A DNA stretch of 64,000 nucleotides from Thermococcus cleftensis (GCF_000265525.1 NC_018015.1:904322-968321), one strand, 5' to 3'. Positions 1 through 8,215 are shown, counted from the stretch's first letter. The notes: generated from the letters alone by a model not told the origin. Numbers and translations: made by a program.

Positions 1-434
1 GGGACGCTCCAGCTGTTGTCAGGTTTTATCTGATAGATGCCAACGTACTCCACATCGCTTCCGGTTCCAAAGATCACGCCGTTGAATTCCATGTAGAAAA
101 CACCCTGGCTCTCGATAACCGCCTTTATCTGGTTGGCCTGCTCGGCGGTGCTGACGTTGGCTACCTTTATGAGGACTATCTGATCACCCTGGGCTTCCAC
201 CGTTATGTCCCTTAGTCCGAGGGTGTTCAGCCTCTTCTGGAGCGAATCAACGACGAGCTGCATCGTGTCGCTGTCCACGGGGTGCTCGGTCTGGGCTACC
301 AGGGCCACACCACCGGATATGTCTATTCCAAAGGTCAGAGGCTTTACCGCGAGCGTGGCAATCGAGCCCGCAAGGAAGAGAATGAGCAGGATAATTCTCC
401 AGTTAAGGAGGAGCCTCTTGGTTTTTCTCCTCAT
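1..434 (-). CDS. secD: Preprotein translocase subunit SecD, N-terminal part
   Basis: SecD works with SecF in the membrane to drive late steps of Sec protein export. Only the first ~144 residues are in the window and the gene runs off its left edge. Visible features are a basic N-terminus, one membrane helix at about residues 10-30, and the family segment TFGIDISGGVALV that opens the periplasmic-type domain. The ATG at 434 overlaps the secF stop as ATGA, so the two genes are translationally coupled with secF first. The secFD order with short archaeal proteins is usual for Euryarchaeota. Confidence 0.9.
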   Translation of the reverse strand, partial: MRRKTKRLLLNWRIILLILFLAGSIATLAVKPLTFGIDISGGVALVAQTEHPVDSDTMQLVVDSLQKRLNTLGLRDITVEAQGDQIVLIKVANVSTAEQANQIKAVIESQGVFYMEFNGVIFGTGSDVEYVGIYQIKPDNSWSV

Positions 435-1345
435 TCGCTACCACCCCTGGCGGAATTTGAGAGGTACCACTTCAGCACGCCGGCGTTGAGGAGCCAGGTG
501 TTCATGAAGTCGGCCAGAAGACCGAAGATCAGGACTATGGCGATGTTGTCTATGGTCTGGCTCGTGGAGATGAGCCACAGTATGAGGAGCGCGCCCAGGG
601 TCGTAGTACTCATTGTAAAGCCCGTCGATACCGCGTTCAGGTAGGCCTCGTCTATGCTGTCCTCCTTCCTCTTGAGGAGCTTGGTGGTGAGGAGAATGTT
701 GCTGTCCACGGTGTAACCGATGAGCATCAGCAGGGCCGCTATGGTCGCGGTCGTGAGCTCTATTCCGAAGAGGCCCATCAGGGCGACGGCTATGGTCATA
801 TCCGAGAGGGCCGAGAAGATTATCGTCATGGACGGCACGATATTCCTGAAGAACAGGAACACCACCACGGCCATGGCCAGGAAGGCGAAGACGAGCGCCC
901 TTATTCCCTGCTGCTGGGCGATTTCACCGAACGTGGGCTGAACCTCGCTGTGGGTGTACTCTGCATCAGGGTACTTCTGCTGCATGATTTTGATTATCTC
1001 GGTCGGGTCTGTCCCAACGGGTGCGTAAACCCTAACTCCGTTTGTATCGACACCGGTGAAGCTCTCAACCCTGACATCGACTCCAAGCTGGTCGCTTATG
1101 AACTTGGCCAGCTCGTCGGGGTTGGCGCTGACCCCGTAGGCAGTAACGACGACGCCTCCCTGCAGGTCGATTCCCAGGGTCGGGAAATTGACCGCGAGCA
1201 GAATCAGAGCAACGAGGAACACAGCGAGGGGATACGTAATCATCTTCTTGTACCCCATCTTGGCCAAAAAGCCGAGCTTTTTCCTTTTCTTCGCCCTCAC
1301 GGCATCGCCAGCCGTGGGCCTTGCCTTGGTTTTAGGCTTCGACAT
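431..1345 (-). CDS. secF: Preprotein translocase subunit SecF
   Basis: 304 residues, a normal archaeal SecF length. The partner of SecD in the membrane. A first helix at about residues 35-55 is followed by the SecF signature LGIDLQGGVVV, an extracytoplasmic domain, and about five further helices including the conserved GYTVDSNILL and TTKLLKR segments. The start ATG at 1345 has GGGGTGA four bases upstream. A TATA-like element lies at about 1399-1408 on the minus strand. It heads the secFD operon. Confidence 0.93.
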   Translation of the reverse strand: MSKPKTKARPTAGDAVRAKKRKKLGFLAKMGYKKMITYPLAVFLVALILLAVNFPTLGIDLQGGVVVTAYGVSANPDELAKFISDQLGVDVRVESFTGVDTNGVRVYAPVGTDPTEIIKIMQQKYPDAEYTHSEVQPTFGEIAQQQGIRALVFAFLAMAVVVFLFFRNIVPSMTIIFSALSDMTIAVALMGLFGIELTTATIAALLMLIGYTVDSNILLTTKLLKRKEDSIDEAYLNAVSTGFTMSTTTLGALLILWLISTSQTIDNIAIVLIFGLLADFMNTWLLNAGVLKWYLSNSARGGSE

Positions 1346-1679
1346 ACCTTCACCCCGTCGTTAGTTTTTGCAAAACTTGTCGTTAGTTGGAGGGACGAGT
1401 TTTAAAATTAGTGGTTCACGCATAAAAATGGCCAGCGATGAGCAGGGACAAACGGGGACGGAGAGAGCGCTTAATCCATGAAAGAGCCTTCAAATCGGGA
1501 CTAGGCCGAATCCCCCAGGAGCTTTTGGAAAATTTCGATAACAGCCAGAACCCAACAGTTCAATGCATTCCAGGCCAATTCAGAGCAGTTCAACGGCAAA
1601 ACGGCCCGCCCATAGTTCCCCGCTCAAGGGCTTAACTTTAAAAAGGGTACGTAATAGGAGCAACAAGAGGTGAGAGGCC
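1346..1679. other. Intergenic region between secF and speD
   Basis: This divergent spacer of 334 bp holds the secF promoter and its repeats on the left and the speD promoter on the right (TATA-like CTTTAAAAAGG at 1636-1646). The middle, about 1430-1630, carries a 65-codon open frame with no ribosome binding site or recognisable domain. I see no RNA gene or mobile element in it. Confidence 0.6.
1357..1388 (-). promoter_or_regulatory. Direct and inverted repeat in the secFD leader
   Basis: GTCGTTAGTT occurs at 1357-1366 and again at 1379-1388, 22 bp apart, about two helical turns. Between them lies an inverted repeat, AGTTTT-TGC-AAAACT (1363-1377). The block sits between the probable secF TATA box and the secF start, where a repressor site would act. 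No regulator is identified. Confidence 0.35.
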
Positions 1680-2108
1680 ATGAGCGAGATAGAGACCATC
1701 GGGTTCCACTACGTTGTGGAGGCTGCCGGTTGCGATCCTGAGGTTCTCAGTGACGCTGACAGGATAAGACAGATATTCCTCGACGCGGCAAAGGTCAGCA
1801 ACATGGAGGTCAAGTCAAGCTACTTCTTCAAGTTCTCCCCCACCGGCGTCAGCGGCGTCGTCATAGTCGCCGAAAGCCACATCTCGGTCCACACCTGGCC
1901 GGAGAGGGGCTACGCTGCGCTCGACGTCTACACCTGCGGCACCAAGGCCGACCCGGAGAAGGCCGTCGATTACATACTCGAGCAGTTCAAGGCCAAGTAC
2001 GCCCACGTTTCCGAGATCAAGAGGGGCATCGAAGAGGACGACGACACCTACACCCACATGATAATGACCTGGGAAGAGAGCCTGAGAAAGAACGGAAACG
2101 CAAAATAA
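1680..2108 (+). CDS. speD: S-adenosylmethionine decarboxylase proenzyme
   Basis: Makes decarboxylated AdoMet, the aminopropyl donor for polyamine synthesis. The proenzyme cleaves itself to form a pyruvoyl cofactor. At 142 residues it matches the short prokaryotic class. The processing site is ESHISVHTWPE, with cleavage expected before Ser66; His71 and Cys86 are the conserved catalytic pair. A TATA-like box at 1636-1646 and GAGGTGA at 1667-1673 support the ATG at 1680. Archaeal SpeD paralogues can be arginine decarboxylases, but the ordinary AdoMet role is the simpler call. Confidence 0.93.
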   Translation: MSEIETIGFHYVVEAAGCDPEVLSDADRIRQIFLDAAKVSNMEVKSSYFFKFSPTGVSGVVIVAESHISVHTWPERGYAALDVYTCGTKADPEKAVDYILEQFKAKYAHVSEIKRGIEEDDDTYTHMIMTWEESLRKNGNAK

Positions 2109-2138
2109 TTGCCCATATTTCCCTTTAACTTCTTCCAC

Positions 2139-2150
2139 AAATATTATATA
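2139..2150 (+). promoter_or_regulatory. Promoter of the DUF262/DUF1524 gene
   Basis: AAATATTATATA is a strong archaeal TATA element. Its position predicts a transcript starting about 10-15 nt before the ATG at 2185. No Shine-Dalgarno precedes that ATG, so the message is probably near-leaderless. Confidence 0.55.
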
Positions 2151-2184
2151 ACCCTTCTTAGTAAGTTCTCCGGGTGCCATCTGA

Positions 2185-3876
2185 ATGGAGGCACGAAATC
2201 GCTCTATTAAGGATTGGTTCACCAAGATAAGAACACGGCAATTGGTTCTCCCAAGATTTCAAAGATTTGAAGCTTGGGGTCCAAAGGAAATATCGGAGCT
2301 ACTAACCAGCATTATTCGGGACCTTCCGGTAGGCTCTGCATTGGTTCTTGGTGTTGGGGACAGGGTTCCTTTTGTTTACCGACCTCTGACAAGTGCGCCG
2401 GAAGAGGGAGAGAGTATAAACGAACTCCTTCTCGATGGCCAGCAACGCTTAACTGCCCTGTGGAGAAGTCTAAAGGATAACTATCCTGACAAAACATATT
2501 TTGTAAAAGTTCCAGGAGAATACAACAGTGTTGATGAGATACCCAAAGATGAGTTCCAAGTGATATACGTTTCAAGATGGGTCCGGAACGGAAAGAGATA
2601 CCCCATGTGGATTGAGAATCCTGAAGAGTGCTGGAAAAAGCGACTAATACCTGTAAGACTTCTCGACCCAGAACTCAGAGAAAGCGAATACCATGAATGG
2701 GCTGAAAAAGCCACAGATGGAGACGCCAAGAAAATGTTGAAGCTGGTATCGCTAATTTCGAAAATAAGGGAACAGGTAGCTCACTATAACCTCCCATACC
2801 TGTACTTACCCCCAGAAACTCCACCAGAAGTGGCCATAGAAGTGTTCCTTAAGCTGAATACCAACATGGCACCACTAAAGCCGTTTGACATCGTGGTTGC
2901 CCAGCTTGAAGGCGCCACTGGAGAGTCGCTACATGAACTAATAGGGTCCCTCAAAAGGGAAGTTCCGAGAATATCTGAATACGTTGATGTACCAACCTTT
3001 GTGCTGTCTGTTGTTGCCCTGCTTCAGAACAAACCGCCTAATCAACGCGGATTCTTTAGCATCGATTTTCAGAGGTTTGAAGATGACTGGAGAAAAGTAG
3101 TGCGCGGGACCAAGTTGCTCGTCCAGTTCTTGGAGGAGGAAGGAATCCCCGACCGCCAAAGACTTCCAACTGAAAGCCCATTACCCGTAATAGCGGCAAT
3201 ATGGGGTGAAGCCCCAGACATCGGAAACGAGGGAGGCAACGTGAGGATAACGCTCAGGGAATACCTGTGGAGAGCGTTCTTCACGGAGAGGTATGACAGG
3301 GCTGTCCCCACTGCAATGCTCCAGGATTACAGAGGATTAAAAGCCATGCTGATAAATGGAGAAGGAGACGAAAGCAACGTTCCGATTTTTAACGAAAATT
3401 CATATCCTCTTCCGCCTGAAGAGGTCATTCAAACAGCGAGATGGCCAAAATACAGGGATAGACTCGGAAGAGCAATTCTTCTCATATCATTCAGAGGTGG
3501 GGCTGAAGACATCTCAGACGGAAGCAGAATCACACCACAGAACATAAAACTAAGAGAATATCACCATGTATACCCTGTGGCGTGGCTTCGCGATAATGGT
3601 ATCAAAGAAGAGGACGCGTACAGAGCTGTGAACTGCATAATGATAACATGGAAGACCAATCGCAAGATTGGTGCAAAACCCCCTCTTGAGTACTTAACCG
3701 AAATCAGCGACGCCATAACTTTGGGGGAGTCCGAACTCCGCAGGCGCCTTATGACCCACTACGTGGACTATGACCTCCTTGCAAGTGAGAATTACGAAAA
3801 GTTCATAGAGCAGAGGGCAAAAGATATTGCCAAAGCAATGCAAGAACTCTCAAAAGGGAAAGCATGGCGGCCATAA
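2185..3876 (+). CDS. DUF262/DUF1524 (GmrSD-like) protein, probable restriction factor
   Basis: 563 residues. The N-terminus has the DUF262 pattern: LPRFQR near residues 22-27 and LLDGQQRLTAL at 82-92, the ParB-like nucleotide-binding motif. The C-terminus has a DUF1524 HNH-type nuclease segment with YHHVYP near residue 459 and downstream Asn residues. Proteins with this pair (GmrSD, BrxU) are NTP-dependent nucleases that often cleave modified phage DNA; defence is therefore inferred. The gene stands alone, is AT-richer than its neighbours and ends flush against the convergent gene at 3877, consistent with acquisition. No methylase or other defence gene is adjacent. Confidence 0.82.
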   Translation: MEARNRSIKDWFTKIRTRQLVLPRFQRFEAWGPKEISELLTSIIRDLPVGSALVLGVGDRVPFVYRPLTSAPEEGESINELLLDGQQRLTALWRSLKDNYPDKTYFVKVPGEYNSVDEIPKDEFQVIYVSRWVRNGKRYPMWIENPEECWKKRLIPVRLLDPELRESEYHEWAEKATDGDAKKMLKLVSLISKIREQVAHYNLPYLYLPPETPPEVAIEVFLKLNTNMAPLKPFDIVVAQLEGATGESLHELIGSLKREVPRISEYVDVPTFVLSVVALLQNKPPNQRGFFSIDFQRFEDDWRKVVRGTKLLVQFLEEEGIPDRQRLPTESPLPVIAAIWGEAPDIGNEGGNVRITLREYLWRAFFTERYDRAVPTAMLQDYRGLKAMLINGEGDESNVPIFNENSYPLPPEEVIQTARWPKYRDRLGRAILLISFRGGAEDISDGSRITPQNIKLREYHHVYPVAWLRDNGIKEEDAYRAVNCIMITWKTNRKIGAKPPLEYLTEISDAITLGESELRRRLMTHYVDYDLLASENYEKFIEQRAKDIAKAMQELSKGKAWRP

Positions 3877-4404
3877 TCACAGGAGCTTCTCTATCTCCTT
3901 TATTCTCTCAAGGGCATCTCCCAGAACCTTCCTGACGTTCTCGAGCTTTGCCTTTAGCTCGCGATTCTCCTCTTCGAGGGCCTTGACCCGCTTCTCAAGC
4001 TCTTCCTTCTCCTTCTTGAGCCTCTCGTACTCCTCGAGGGCGACCAGCTGACCACCCTTGGCCAAAACTTCGATGTTCCTGACCAGCTCGTCGAGCTTGC
4101 CCTGCTTTATCAGCTCGTAGGTCTCCCTGACGAGCTGACCGGCCTTGGTTTCTCCCTTGAGGTGCTTTCTTATCGTCGCCTCGGTCCTGCCGAGCTCCTC
4201 GGCTATCTCGCTTACTGTCATTCCCGCCTTCTCCCTCGCTATGGCTCCAGCGGCAACGGCAAGGCTGTCCACCCAGGTCAGCCTCTCGGCCGGGTCCTTG
4301 ATGAGCTCTATGACCTCGGGCCTGAAGAGGGTCGCGAAGAGGAGCACGCTCTCGAGCCTGTGTATCTCCTCCCTCCCGAGCGGGTTCAGCGGAACCTCCA
4401 CCAT
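3877..4404 (-). CDS. HTH and coiled-coil putative regulator
   Basis: 175 residues. Residues 61-88 (MTVSEIAEELGRTEATIRKH) form a clear helix-turn-helix. From about 115 to the end the protein is a Lys/Glu heptad coiled coil, likely for dimerisation. I recognise it only as a conserved-looking archaeal DNA-binding type. It lies 20 bp downstream of the KaiC-like gene and is probably co-transcribed, which suggests a joint signalling role. The ATG at 4404 follows a GGTGGTGGAG site. Its stop abuts the DUF262 stop with no spacer. Confidence 0.7.
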   Translation of the reverse strand: MVEVPLNPLGREEIHRLESVLLFATLFRPEVIELIKDPAERLTWVDSLAVAAGAIAREKAGMTVSEIAEELGRTEATIRKHLKGETKAGQLVRETYELIKQGKLDELVRNIEVLAKGGQLVALEEYERLKKEKEELEKRVKALEEENRELKAKLENVRKVLGDALERIKEIEKLL

Positions 4405-4424
4405 TCTCCACCACCCCCCAGCTT

Positions 4425-5171
4425 TTACTCAATCTCGACTATCGCCTTCCTCTTCAGTACTTTGTCAGGATAAACGACTATTCCCCTGTCGGTTATCTCG
4501 AAGGGGTGCCTCCTCATGCTGTGGCTCGTCCCGCGCATCTTCCAGACGATTAATGAGCGCTTCAGCTCGCCGTCAATCTCGTCCAGGTCGAGGCGGATTA
4601 TGCCATCAACTCCGTGCTCGACGCCGGGCCCGCCGAAACCGCGCTCGCCGACGCTTATCTGGCTCACCAGTATGCTCGTGACGCCGAGACCGGCCAGAAC
4701 GCGCTTGAGCTGCATCACGATGCTCCTCGCCATCGCGGGCTTGTTGATGTAGAGCGTCGTTACCGAGTCTATGACGACCCTCTTGGCTCCCAAGTCCTTG
4801 ACCGCCGTTCTGAGAACGTCTATGAACTCCCTGATATCGGTGAGGTCGTGGACTATATACTTCTCGTACTCCTTGCTCTTGCCTATTCCGGCCGTGAAGG
4901 CATCGACCATCGCAAACAACCCTTCCTCCTCGTACTTCCGCACGTCCCAGCCGAACCCGGCCATGTTTTGCCTCACCTGAACCGGGTGCTCCTCAAGGGC
5001 AACGTAGATTCCCGGCTCACCCATCTGGAGGCCGTTCCATATGAACTGCTGGCTGAAGATGGACTTGCCAGTCCCGGGTCCACCGCTGAGCAAAACCACG
5101 TTCCTCTCTGGGATTCCTCCGTGGAGTATCTCGTCCATTCCAGGGATGCCAGTCTTGACTTTCTTGATCAT
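4425..5171 (-). CDS. KaiC-like RecA-superfamily ATPase (UPF0273)
   Basis: 248 residues, a single KaiC domain like the Pyrococcus PH0284 type. Walker A GGPGTGKS is at residues 30-37, the paired glutamates typical of KaiC ATPases at 60-61 (ALEEHP), and Walker B as RVVIDSV near 132. The family is thought to act in ATP-dependent signalling, with the cellular role unsettled. I chose ATG 5171 over the upstream in-frame GTG at 5180, because that GTG is part of the Shine-Dalgarno GGGGGTGA. It leads the two-gene operon with the HTH protein. Confidence 0.85.
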   Translation of the reverse strand: MIKKVKTGIPGMDEILHGGIPERNVVLLSGGPGTGKSIFSQQFIWNGLQMGEPGIYVALEEHPVQVRQNMAGFGWDVRKYEEEGLFAMVDAFTAGIGKSKEYEKYIVHDLTDIREFIDVLRTAVKDLGAKRVVIDSVTTLYINKPAMARSIVMQLKRVLAGLGVTSILVSQISVGERGFGGPGVEHGVDGIIRLDLDEIDGELKRSLIVWKMRGTSHSMRRHPFEITDRGIVVYPDKVLKRKAIVEIE

Positions 5172-5188
5172 GAGCGTCACCCCCTTTA

Positions 5189-5237
5189 GTAACCTTTAGT
5201 TACCGTTAGACTCTACGCGAAAGGCCTTAAAAAGATT
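5189..5237 (-). promoter_or_regulatory. KaiC-like operon promoter with inverted repeat
   Basis: On the minus strand a TATA-like TCTTTTTAAGG lies at about 5226-5237, predicting a start near 5207. Just downstream is GTAAC-CTTTA-GTTAC at 5189-5203, an inverted repeat with 5-bp arms in a position where a bound protein would block elongation. Related elements occur before the genes at 10201 and 19246. Confidence 0.45.
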
Positions 5238-5358
5238 ACGTGGGGTAAGAAAAGCCAATCAAAAACACCACAGCCGGCAGAGGTTATGAGTTCCTCAGGA
5301 AGAATAAACAAATAATTCCACAAACACGCATTCGAGAAGGTTAGACTACGCCCAAAAG

Positions 5359-5366
5359 CTTTTTAA
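5359..5366 (+). promoter_or_regulatory. TATA element abutting the SD array
   Basis: CTTTTTAA immediately precedes the first repeat unit. With the usual ~25-nt spacing, transcription would begin near 5388, inside the second copy, so the mRNA leader would carry about 12 tandem Shine-Dalgarno sequences. Confidence 0.5.
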
Positions 5367-5588
5367 GGAGGTGATATAGTAAGGAGGTGATATAGTAAGG
5401 AGGTGATATAGTAAGGAGGTGATATAGTAAGGAGGTGATATAGTAAGGAGGTGATATAGTAAGGAGGTGATATAGTAAGGAGGTGATATAGTAAGGAGGT
5501 GATATAGTAAGGAGGTGATATAGTAAGGAGGTGATATAGTAAGGAGGTGATATAGTAAGGAGGTGATATAGTAAGGAGGTGATATAGT
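5365..5588 (+). repeat. 14 perfect tandem copies of a 16-bp Shine-Dalgarno unit
   Basis: The unit AAGGAGGTGATATAGT is repeated exactly 14 times without a single mismatch (224 bp). Each copy contains AGGAGGTGAT, fully complementary to the archaeal 16S 3' end. The last copy runs into the GTG start at 5587, giving GGAGGTGA then TATA then GTG. In the other copies the junction reads GTA, so only the final unit has a start codon. Perfect identity implies recent slippage or selection. There are no spacers, so it is not CRISPR. 16 is not a multiple of 3. Confidence 0.97.
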
Positions 5589-6180
5589 GCTGGTTGTGAA
5601 ACGGCCGGTGGCTGGAATCCTCGGGGCGCTCGGGAACCTTGGAATACTACTATCGATAGCCGCACTCGGGGCGGTGATGGAACCCGACAACATTGTATTT
5701 ACTGTTCTTGTGGTGTTCCTCGGGATTGGGAGCGTGCTGGCATTGATGATCGGCCTCACCTCGCTGGCAGAGGAATACAACGTGCCCGTGAAGGAGAAAA
5801 CCAAAAAGCTCGCATGGGGCACCTTTATAGTATACGTGCTCTCAATAGTACTCTTTGCGTTTAATCCAGACTCCCCAGTAGGAGCCCTGTTGTTCTTCGT
5901 CTTCATCGGGCTGCTCATCTGGACCAAGAAGGATGTTTACATATACACCGGACAGGCTTCATCAATATTTGGGATAGTCGCCAAGGTCTACGCCAGGGTC
6001 TCAAGGAAAGTTATAGACCCCCACAGCGGGGGTAGCGGAAACGTCGCGGTTGTCATGACCCCAGGAGCGTACGTTGGATCCGGGATAGCAATGCAGATCT
6101 TCGCGTTCTTGCTGGCGATACTCCTGTGGTTCACCCTTGAGCCCATAGCCTGGGTACTCTGGGGGATCACCGGAAAGTGA
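5587..6180 (+). CDS. Integral membrane protein behind the SD array
   Basis: 197 residues with about five membrane helices (near residues 8-30, 37-60, 77-95, 100-120 and 168-192) and a soluble loop at 120-165. I do not recognise the family; the shape is vaguely like archaeal DUF996 proteins. The GTG start at 5587 overlaps the last repeat unit, whose Shine-Dalgarno is ideally placed four bases upstream. The lipoprotein gene 23 bp downstream is probably in the same operon. Copy number of the leader repeat may set its expression. Confidence 0.7.
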   Translation: MLVVKRPVAGILGALGNLGILLSIAALGAVMEPDNIVFTVLVVFLGIGSVLALMIGLTSLAEEYNVPVKEKTKKLAWGTFIVYVLSIVLFAFNPDSPVGALLFFVFIGLLIWTKKDVYIYTGQASSIFGIVAKVYARVSRKVIDPHSGGSGNVAVVMTPGAYVGSGIAMQIFAFLLAILLWFTLEPIAWVLWGITGK

Positions 6181-6203
6181 AGATAAACCGGTGGCGATGT
6201 TAG

Positions 6204-7100
6204 ATGAGGCCAAGGGCACTCTTCCCCCTTCTTTTGATTCTCCTTACCGTCTTTGCCAGCGGATGCACAAGCGGGGGGACGAACACCACCTCCAGCGGAA
6301 CGGAAACCCAGGCCTCTAACTCCATCGGCAGTGCAGACCTTCTTCTGGTCATAACTAACGACAACATACACTCCGCGTACCTGGTAGTGAGAAACGGAAG
6401 CACTGAAATTCTCGTGGTTCCGTACTACTACTCGGTAGGACTTAAGATTAATGGGGACGAGGTCTCGATAGAGCAGAAAGATATGTGGGTTTTCCAAATG
6501 GAACCCAACGATATAGTTCGCGTTGAGAAGCTCAAGTCAGACAATGGATTCACATTCAAGGCCAAGAAGATTTATGGTGATACCGTTATGTCCGAGAGCT
6601 TCAACGTACAAGAAATCCCCAACGAGTACAGAAAGCTGTTGAACGGTCTGCCCTACTACGAGCCTCTCGATAAACTGCCTGATAATTCTGGCGTGGCGAG
6701 AAAGATCCCCCTCAGCGAGCTTGCACAAGGAATAACCATAGACGAGATAATCAACGGTTATGCAAAACTCAACGATTCAGAAAAATTAAGCGAATTCTAC
6801 AAGGTCTTCACCCTTCAAAGCGGAGGAACGGGCTCAAGCGATACGCTCTACACCGGGGAGATAGTCCCAATCCTGAGGGCGAAACTCTTCCACGAATATG
6901 ACATGGAGGGCACTATCAACCAGATTTCAATGGGCGACACCGCGAGGCAGAGGTTTGCGGTGGTAGCTATTCCAAAGGAGGCCCTTTCGGAGAATGTGGA
7001 CGTCGAACTCAGATACGACCCCAACAGCAGGAAAGGAACGATAAAGGTAGCGGGACTTAAAACGACCGACGGCTACGCCATAGTCGTGACGCTGGGATGA
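6204..7100 (+). CDS. Exported lipoprotein of unknown function
   Basis: 298 residues. An N-terminal signal with lipobox FASGC puts the lipid-modified cysteine at Cys21, followed by a Gly/Ser/Thr-rich linker to about residue 40. The rest is a soluble extracytoplasmic domain with no catalytic motif I recognise. It follows the membrane protein gene by 23 bp, so the two products may act together at the cell surface. ATG 6204 lies after a weak GGTGG-like site. Confidence 0.72.
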   Translation: MRPRALFPLLLILLTVFASGCTSGGTNTTSSGTETQASNSIGSADLLLVITNDNIHSAYLVVRNGSTEILVVPYYYSVGLKINGDEVSIEQKDMWVFQMEPNDIVRVEKLKSDNGFTFKAKKIYGDTVMSESFNVQEIPNEYRKLLNGLPYYEPLDKLPDNSGVARKIPLSELAQGITIDEIINGYAKLNDSEKLSEFYKVFTLQSGGTGSSDTLYTGEIVPILRAKLFHEYDMEGTINQISMGDTARQRFAVVAIPKEALSENVDVELRYDPNSRKGTIKVAGLKTTDGYAIVVTLG

Positions 7101-7109
7101 ATTCGTCCA

Positions 7110-7115
7110 TTTTTT
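7110..7115 (+). terminator. T-run after the lipoprotein gene
   Basis: Six T residues lie ten bases after the stop at 7100, the kind of oligo-T tract used for archaeal intrinsic termination. Confidence 0.35.
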
Positions 7116-7160
7116 CAGAATTTAGTTCCCTCTTTGCGACCGGCAAGAACTTTAATTGCA

Positions 7161-7187
7161 CAACCCCCTAACTTGTTAAGGGGGTTG
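7161..7187 (+). promoter_or_regulatory. Perfect 9-bp inverted repeat before the ATPase remnant
   Basis: CAACCCCCT at 7161-7169 pairs with AGGGGGTTG at 7179-7187 across a 9-nt loop. It follows a TATA-like CTTTAATT at about 7150-7157 and ends four bases before the GTG at 7192. It could be an operator or an RNA hairpin covering the ribosome site of a gene that is now broken. Confidence 0.4.
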
Positions 7188-7191
7188 TTGA

Positions 7192-7685
7192 GTGGAGAAC
7201 TACTTCAACGTTCATCCAAGAACGGATATAAGAACGCTTCATGGCAGGAAGAGGGAAGCAGAGAAGCTTTTGAAGGTTCTCCGTGCCTCGGGATGGGGGG
7301 TTGTGCTTGGACCACGCATGGTCGGGAAGACGAGCCTGTCCATAGCGACGGCCGTTGAATACGCGAAGAGTGTGAGAACTGCCGTTATATACCTCAACCT
7401 CTCCACTGCGAAAAGTTTTCACGACTTAACCGTTCGCCTTTTGGGTGCGGTCTCCAAACTGGGGAGCAGAAAAAGGAGCATCGAGGTAGAGTTCAGCGCA
7501 TTTGTCCCAGCGGGCCTTGGAGTCCCGGTTTCTCTGGAAGCTGGAGACTTTCAAAGCAACCTCTAACCACCCTGCTCGAAACGCTAACCGACGGGTTGTT
7601 CCTGCTCAAAAAAGAGACCATCGGCCACAGAACGTTCTACTCCTTTGCAAATCCAGTCTACCGGGATGCCGCCAGACTGCTCTAG
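7192..7685 (+). pseudogene. Decayed archaeal AAA-type ATPase gene
   Basis: An open frame from GTG 7192 encodes the N-terminus of the large archaeal ATPase family (PF01637 type): a start like YFNVHPRTDIRTLHGR, a Walker A-like GPRMVGKTSL, then a strand segment AVIYLNLS. It ends after 124 codons at 7566. Beyond the stop, in another frame, a short tail (LLETLTDGLFLLKKE...[13 protein letters not shown]) resembles the winged-helix end of the same family and stops at 7685. The middle ~250 residues are missing, so this is an internal deletion plus a frame change. An intact relative is at 45979. Confidence 0.72.
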
Positions 7686-8185
7686 CGCTTCCTTCTCAGA
7701 AACTCGCCGACGTCGGTGACGTTCAGAATGAACTTCCTCCTGCTTTCTGGGTTAATCCTTCCGATGCCAAGTAAAACCCCGTTCTCGTCGTAAACCACAA
7801 GCTTTTTGGTGCCCTGCCAATTGTACTTCCTAACGCCACTTCTCGGAACGTCCTTACCGGTGGTGAAGAGAAAGCCAGCCTTGGGACTCAGCACGGCGTA
7901 GTTCTTCTCGACTTTAACAAAGTAGAAGAACTCGACGTTGGGGTAGAACTTCTCGACGAGGTTGTCCACCTTAATCGTGCCCACGAAAGTCCCGTAGGCG
8001 TAGGGCTTAAGCCTTAACCCCTCAAGCTCCTTCCAGAGGGATTCATTGACAGCGTAAACGTCCCGAAACTTGCCCTCCACTACCGCGAAGAAATGATGCT
8101 CCAGCTCGCCGTACTTCTCCGCCTCGCGGAGGATCAGGTCGTACTCCCAGGCCGAAGCGCGCCGGTAGCGGAGTTCCATCTCCAT
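7682..8185 (-). CDS. Nip7-like ribosome biogenesis protein with PUA domain
   Basis: 167 residues, the length of archaeal Nip7. The N-terminal half carries the Nip7 pattern ([21 protein letters not shown]) and the C-terminal half from about residue 90 is a PUA RNA-binding domain ([16 protein letters not shown] then [15 protein letters not shown]). Nip7 binds pre-rRNA during large-subunit assembly in eukaryotes; the archaeal role is assumed similar. The first ATG at 8185 lacks a clear Shine-Dalgarno and a second Met is two codons on. Its stop overlaps the end of the ATPase remnant by four bases. Confidence 0.78.
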   Translation of the reverse strand: MEMELRYRRASAWEYDLILREAEKYGELEHHFFAVVEGKFRDVYAVNESLWKELEGLRLKPYAYGTFVGTIKVDNLVEKFYPNVEFFYFVKVEKNYAVLSPKAGFLFTTGKDVPRSGVRKYNWQGTKKLVVYDENGVLLGIGRINPESRRKFILNVTDVGEFLRRKR

Positions 8186-8215
8186 GGAGGTTGTTTCGAG
8201 AGGGGGCTTAAAAGC

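Noticed and set aside
1438-1635. 65-codon frame between secF and speD
   Set aside because: No Shine-Dalgarno or well placed TATA box, low-complexity composition and no recognisable domain.
5365-5588. CRISPR array
   Set aside because: The units are directly contiguous with no spacers, only 16 bp long, and no cas gene is in the window.
5346-5927. A 193-codon minus-strand frame through the tandem repeat encoding a periodic ISPPYYITSLLYHLLT-like peptide
   Set aside because: The repeat has no stop codon in any minus-strand phase, so a long frame is automatic. It has no ribosome site and opposes the membrane protein gene.
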